DNA of 64,000 nucleotides, taken from positions 1,426,001-1,490,000 of the forward strand of contig NZ_BAMS01000001.1 of assembly GCF_000616095.1 (NCBI RefSeq), read 5' to 3'. The translations under genes were made by a program, and so were the position numbers. The notes below the pieces were generated by a model. That model did no database searches. It was given only the letters and a program-made list of their open reading frames with translations, and was not told the DNA's origin. The stretch is from Sneathiella glossodoripedis JCM 23214 (GTDB lineage Bacteria; Pseudomonadota; Alphaproteobacteria; Sneathiellales; Sneathiellaceae). Below, piece after piece: positions 62,488 to 64,000 of the stretch (positions are counted from its first letter, which is position 1; each line of letters starts with the position of its first letter).

Positions 62488-63509
62488 CTAATTAATCCAG
62501 GCGAATATGTATCCTGCACATAGGGATCCAATGAGTGCTAGTGAAATATAAAGCGCAAACGGTTTTAGTTTGAGTACTGGGGCGATGGCAAGTGCGCCCC
62601 AGATACTGACAACACCTCCCGAAACAAGAAATGCAAGCGCAGCACCGGAGGACATACCATTTTCAATCAATCCTCGGGTGAACGGAAGAGCTGCGTATCC
62701 ATCAATATAGGCGGGCGCCCCGATAAATACTGCCGCTGGTATCGACCACCACTGATCTTCCCCCAGATAATCTGCCACTGCGCCGGGAGAGAGCAGTGAG
62801 TTGAGTGCATATTCTGCCGCAAATGCTGGGATCAGGCAGGTCAGGATAAGTCTGGAGGTTGAGATGAACTGCCGAATAAATGCCTGTTGTCTATCCACAT
62901 CCCTCCAAATATTTGCTTTAAAGGCTTATCGCTTCCACAACGGGATGCAGCAAGCTGATGTGCCAGCCGATTATCGCGCAATGCGTTCAATGCCCACTCC
63001 CGTTTGGAGAAAAAGGAAGTCACCACACCGCCTAAAATTCCCAGTCCAAATGCAGCGGTCGTTTTGCCAATCGCAAAAACTGGGCCAAGGGTCGCTGCGG
63101 TTGTCATCAACATTGCCGGATCAGTAATAGGTGAGGACAGCCAAAATGCCATTACCGGCGCCAAAGGGACGCCCGCTGTCAAAAGTCCTGCCATCAAGGG
63201 GAGCACTGTGATGCCACACACAGGCGTAATTGCTCCTATCATTGAAGCTGCAATTACAGTCTGAACAGTTCTTCCTTCAAATACTGCGGCGACTTGGGCG
63301 TCTGCGCCGCTTGCGATTATCCAAGCTGCAATCACAATTCCCGGTATGACAAGTGGTGCTATATCAAGCAACCCAATAGCCACAAACTGCAAAGTATTTA
63401 ACGCTTGTTCAGGAAAGGCCAGCACGCCATAAATGACAGCCAATACACCGACTGCCCAAAGGGTAGTTTTGGGTAGCGACCATTTTCGAATTGCAACTGG
63501 TTCCGACAT
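62488..63509 (-). pseudogene. YraQ/UPF0718-type permease, split by one missing base
   Basis: The first frame from the ATG at 63509 (AAGGAG 7 nt before) has MSEPVAIRKWSLPKTTLWAV and the helices with AASMIGAITPVCGITVLPLM and SPITDPAMLMTTAATLGPVF, then GGMWIDN and a false tail. One G added near 62895 gives GGMWDRQQAFIRQFISTSRL, continuing through the second frame (ending 62488) with GEDQWWSIPAAVFIGAPAYI and DGYAALPFTRGLIENGM. The corrected length is 340 residues in eight to ten TM segments, as in DUF318/YraQ permeases of unknown or arsenic/metal-related substrate. Divergent from a LysR gene with an operator-like dyad. Confidence 0.87.
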
Positions 63510-63548
63510 CTCAAGGCTCCTTTTGCCTTGCAAACTACGGCAGACTGT

Positions 63549-63565
63549 TTCATTTATAAAATGAA
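63549..63565. promoter_or_regulatory. LysR-type operator
   Basis: TTCATTT-ATA-AAATGAA, a perfect 7-bp dyad carrying the T-N11-A pattern, in the 86 bp between the divergent permease and LysR genes. Confidence 0.6.
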
Positions 63566-63595
63566 TAGTTTGAATTTCAGATATTGGAAAAATTA

Positions 63596-64000
63596 ATGGA
63601 TCGACTGGAAAGCGACTTGCTTCGAACCTTTGTCGAGGTTGCGAAGGCAGGCAGTATTACCGAAGGCGCTGAGCGGATTGGGCGTTCACAGTCCGCGACA
63701 AGTCTGCAAATCAAGCGCCTGGAAGAGATATTGGGCTCACCCGTCTTCTACCGTCATGGCCGAGGGATTGTTTTAAGCGAAACAGGACGCCTTCTGCTGC
63801 CAGTAGCAAATGATGTGACAGATCGCCTGGAGAGAACCGTTCGTGATTTAACCTCCAGAAAAATAGAAGGGAAATTGAGGCTCGGCATACCGGATGATCA
63901 TGGGCGTGCGCGGCTGGTTCGTATCCTTGCTGCGTTTAGCGAGCGGCATCCATTGGTCGAGCTGGAGGTTACTTGCGCTCTTAGTGCGGATTTCCCTGAT
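63596..64000 (+). CDS. LysR-family regulator, cut by the right edge
   Basis: 135 codons visible. MDRLESDLLRTFVEVAKAGS and ITEGAERIGRSQSATSLQIK are the winged helix-turn-helix with the RSQSA recognition helix, and EEILGSPVFYRHGRGIVLSE the linker start. The effector domain lies beyond the window. Divergent from the YraQ-like permease, its probable target. Confidence 0.9.
   Translation, partial: MDRLESDLLRTFVEVAKAGSITEGAERIGRSQSATSLQIKRLEEILGSPVFYRHGRGIVLSETGRLLLPVANDVTDRLERTVRDLTSRKIEGKLRLGIPDDHGRARLVRILAAFSERHPLVELEVTCALSADFPD

Noticed and set aside
2443-63509. Programmed frameshifting or translational coupling as explanation for the split genes
   Set aside because: No common slippery motif, different families, and exactly one missing base in all; a shared technical cause is simpler.

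Overview
The window reads as chromosome of a moderate-GC, probably marine or host-associated alphaproteobacterium. The evidence is a TAXI-type TRAP transporter, UgpABCE/PhoX phosphate scavenging, a BCCT osmolyte transporter, PAS_5-type proteins, short MarR, MocR and LysR regulators next to their targets, a cobalamin riboswitch and the protein styles in general. A Sneathiella/Kiloniella-like lineage is a guess. I see no rRNA, tRNA, CRISPR array, transposase, integrase or phage gene. It looks like ordinary metabolic and transport chromosome with many divergent regulator/target pairs.

Layout. 1-1105: MerR regulator and a short cation-efflux protein with a textbook 19-bp-spacer MerR promoter. 1263-7085: PAS_5 protein, NAD(P)-binding protein, DMT exporter with MarR, a protease-RimK fusion, and LysR with azoreductase. 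7239-11430: pentapeptide-repeat protein, small membrane protein, solitary LivM-like permease, P-loop kinase-like gene, TetR with VOC protein. 11472-18795: orphan periplasmic binding protein, then a Ugp-type glycerol-3-phosphate ABC operon followed by Tat-exported PhoX phosphatase (phosphate scavenging). 18841-27955: two SpoIIAA-like paralogues, TAXI TRAP transporter, VOC protein, thiolase, BCCT transporter, nitroreductase. 28192-38850: binding protein, PAP2 phosphatase, aldehyde dehydrogenase, LYS1/LYS9-type saccharopine genes (lysine catabolism), DUF188, a Baeyer-Villiger-type monooxygenase/esterase/SDR operon, dimethylargininase. 38845-44599: Fe-alcohol dehydrogenase, GAF-PAS histidine kinase, MFS, riboswitch-controlled CbiM, DUF1499. 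44755-52601: tungstate/molybdate ABC importer, TRIC channel, sulfite dehydrogenase with cytochrome c (a molybdoenzyme beside its metal importer), ECF sigma/anti-sigma pair, CPA1-type antiporter. 52705-64000: crotonase, ABM monooxygenase, a remnant of a binding-protein gene, MocR with DJ-1 protein, the intact binding-protein paralogue, a second histidine kinase, a polyamine operon (type III decarboxylase, deoxyhypusine-synthase-like SpeY, agmatinase), permease, LysR (cut by the window edge).

A cross-cutting observation: eleven otherwise well-conserved genes are each split by exactly one missing base, and in every case adding one base beside an identical neighbour restores a full-length family member. 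I therefore treat these as one gene each (typed pseudogene because the frame is broken as given) and think most are base-calling deletions rather than real mutations. By contrast the 110-bp remnant at 53940-54060 is a genuine gene fragment.
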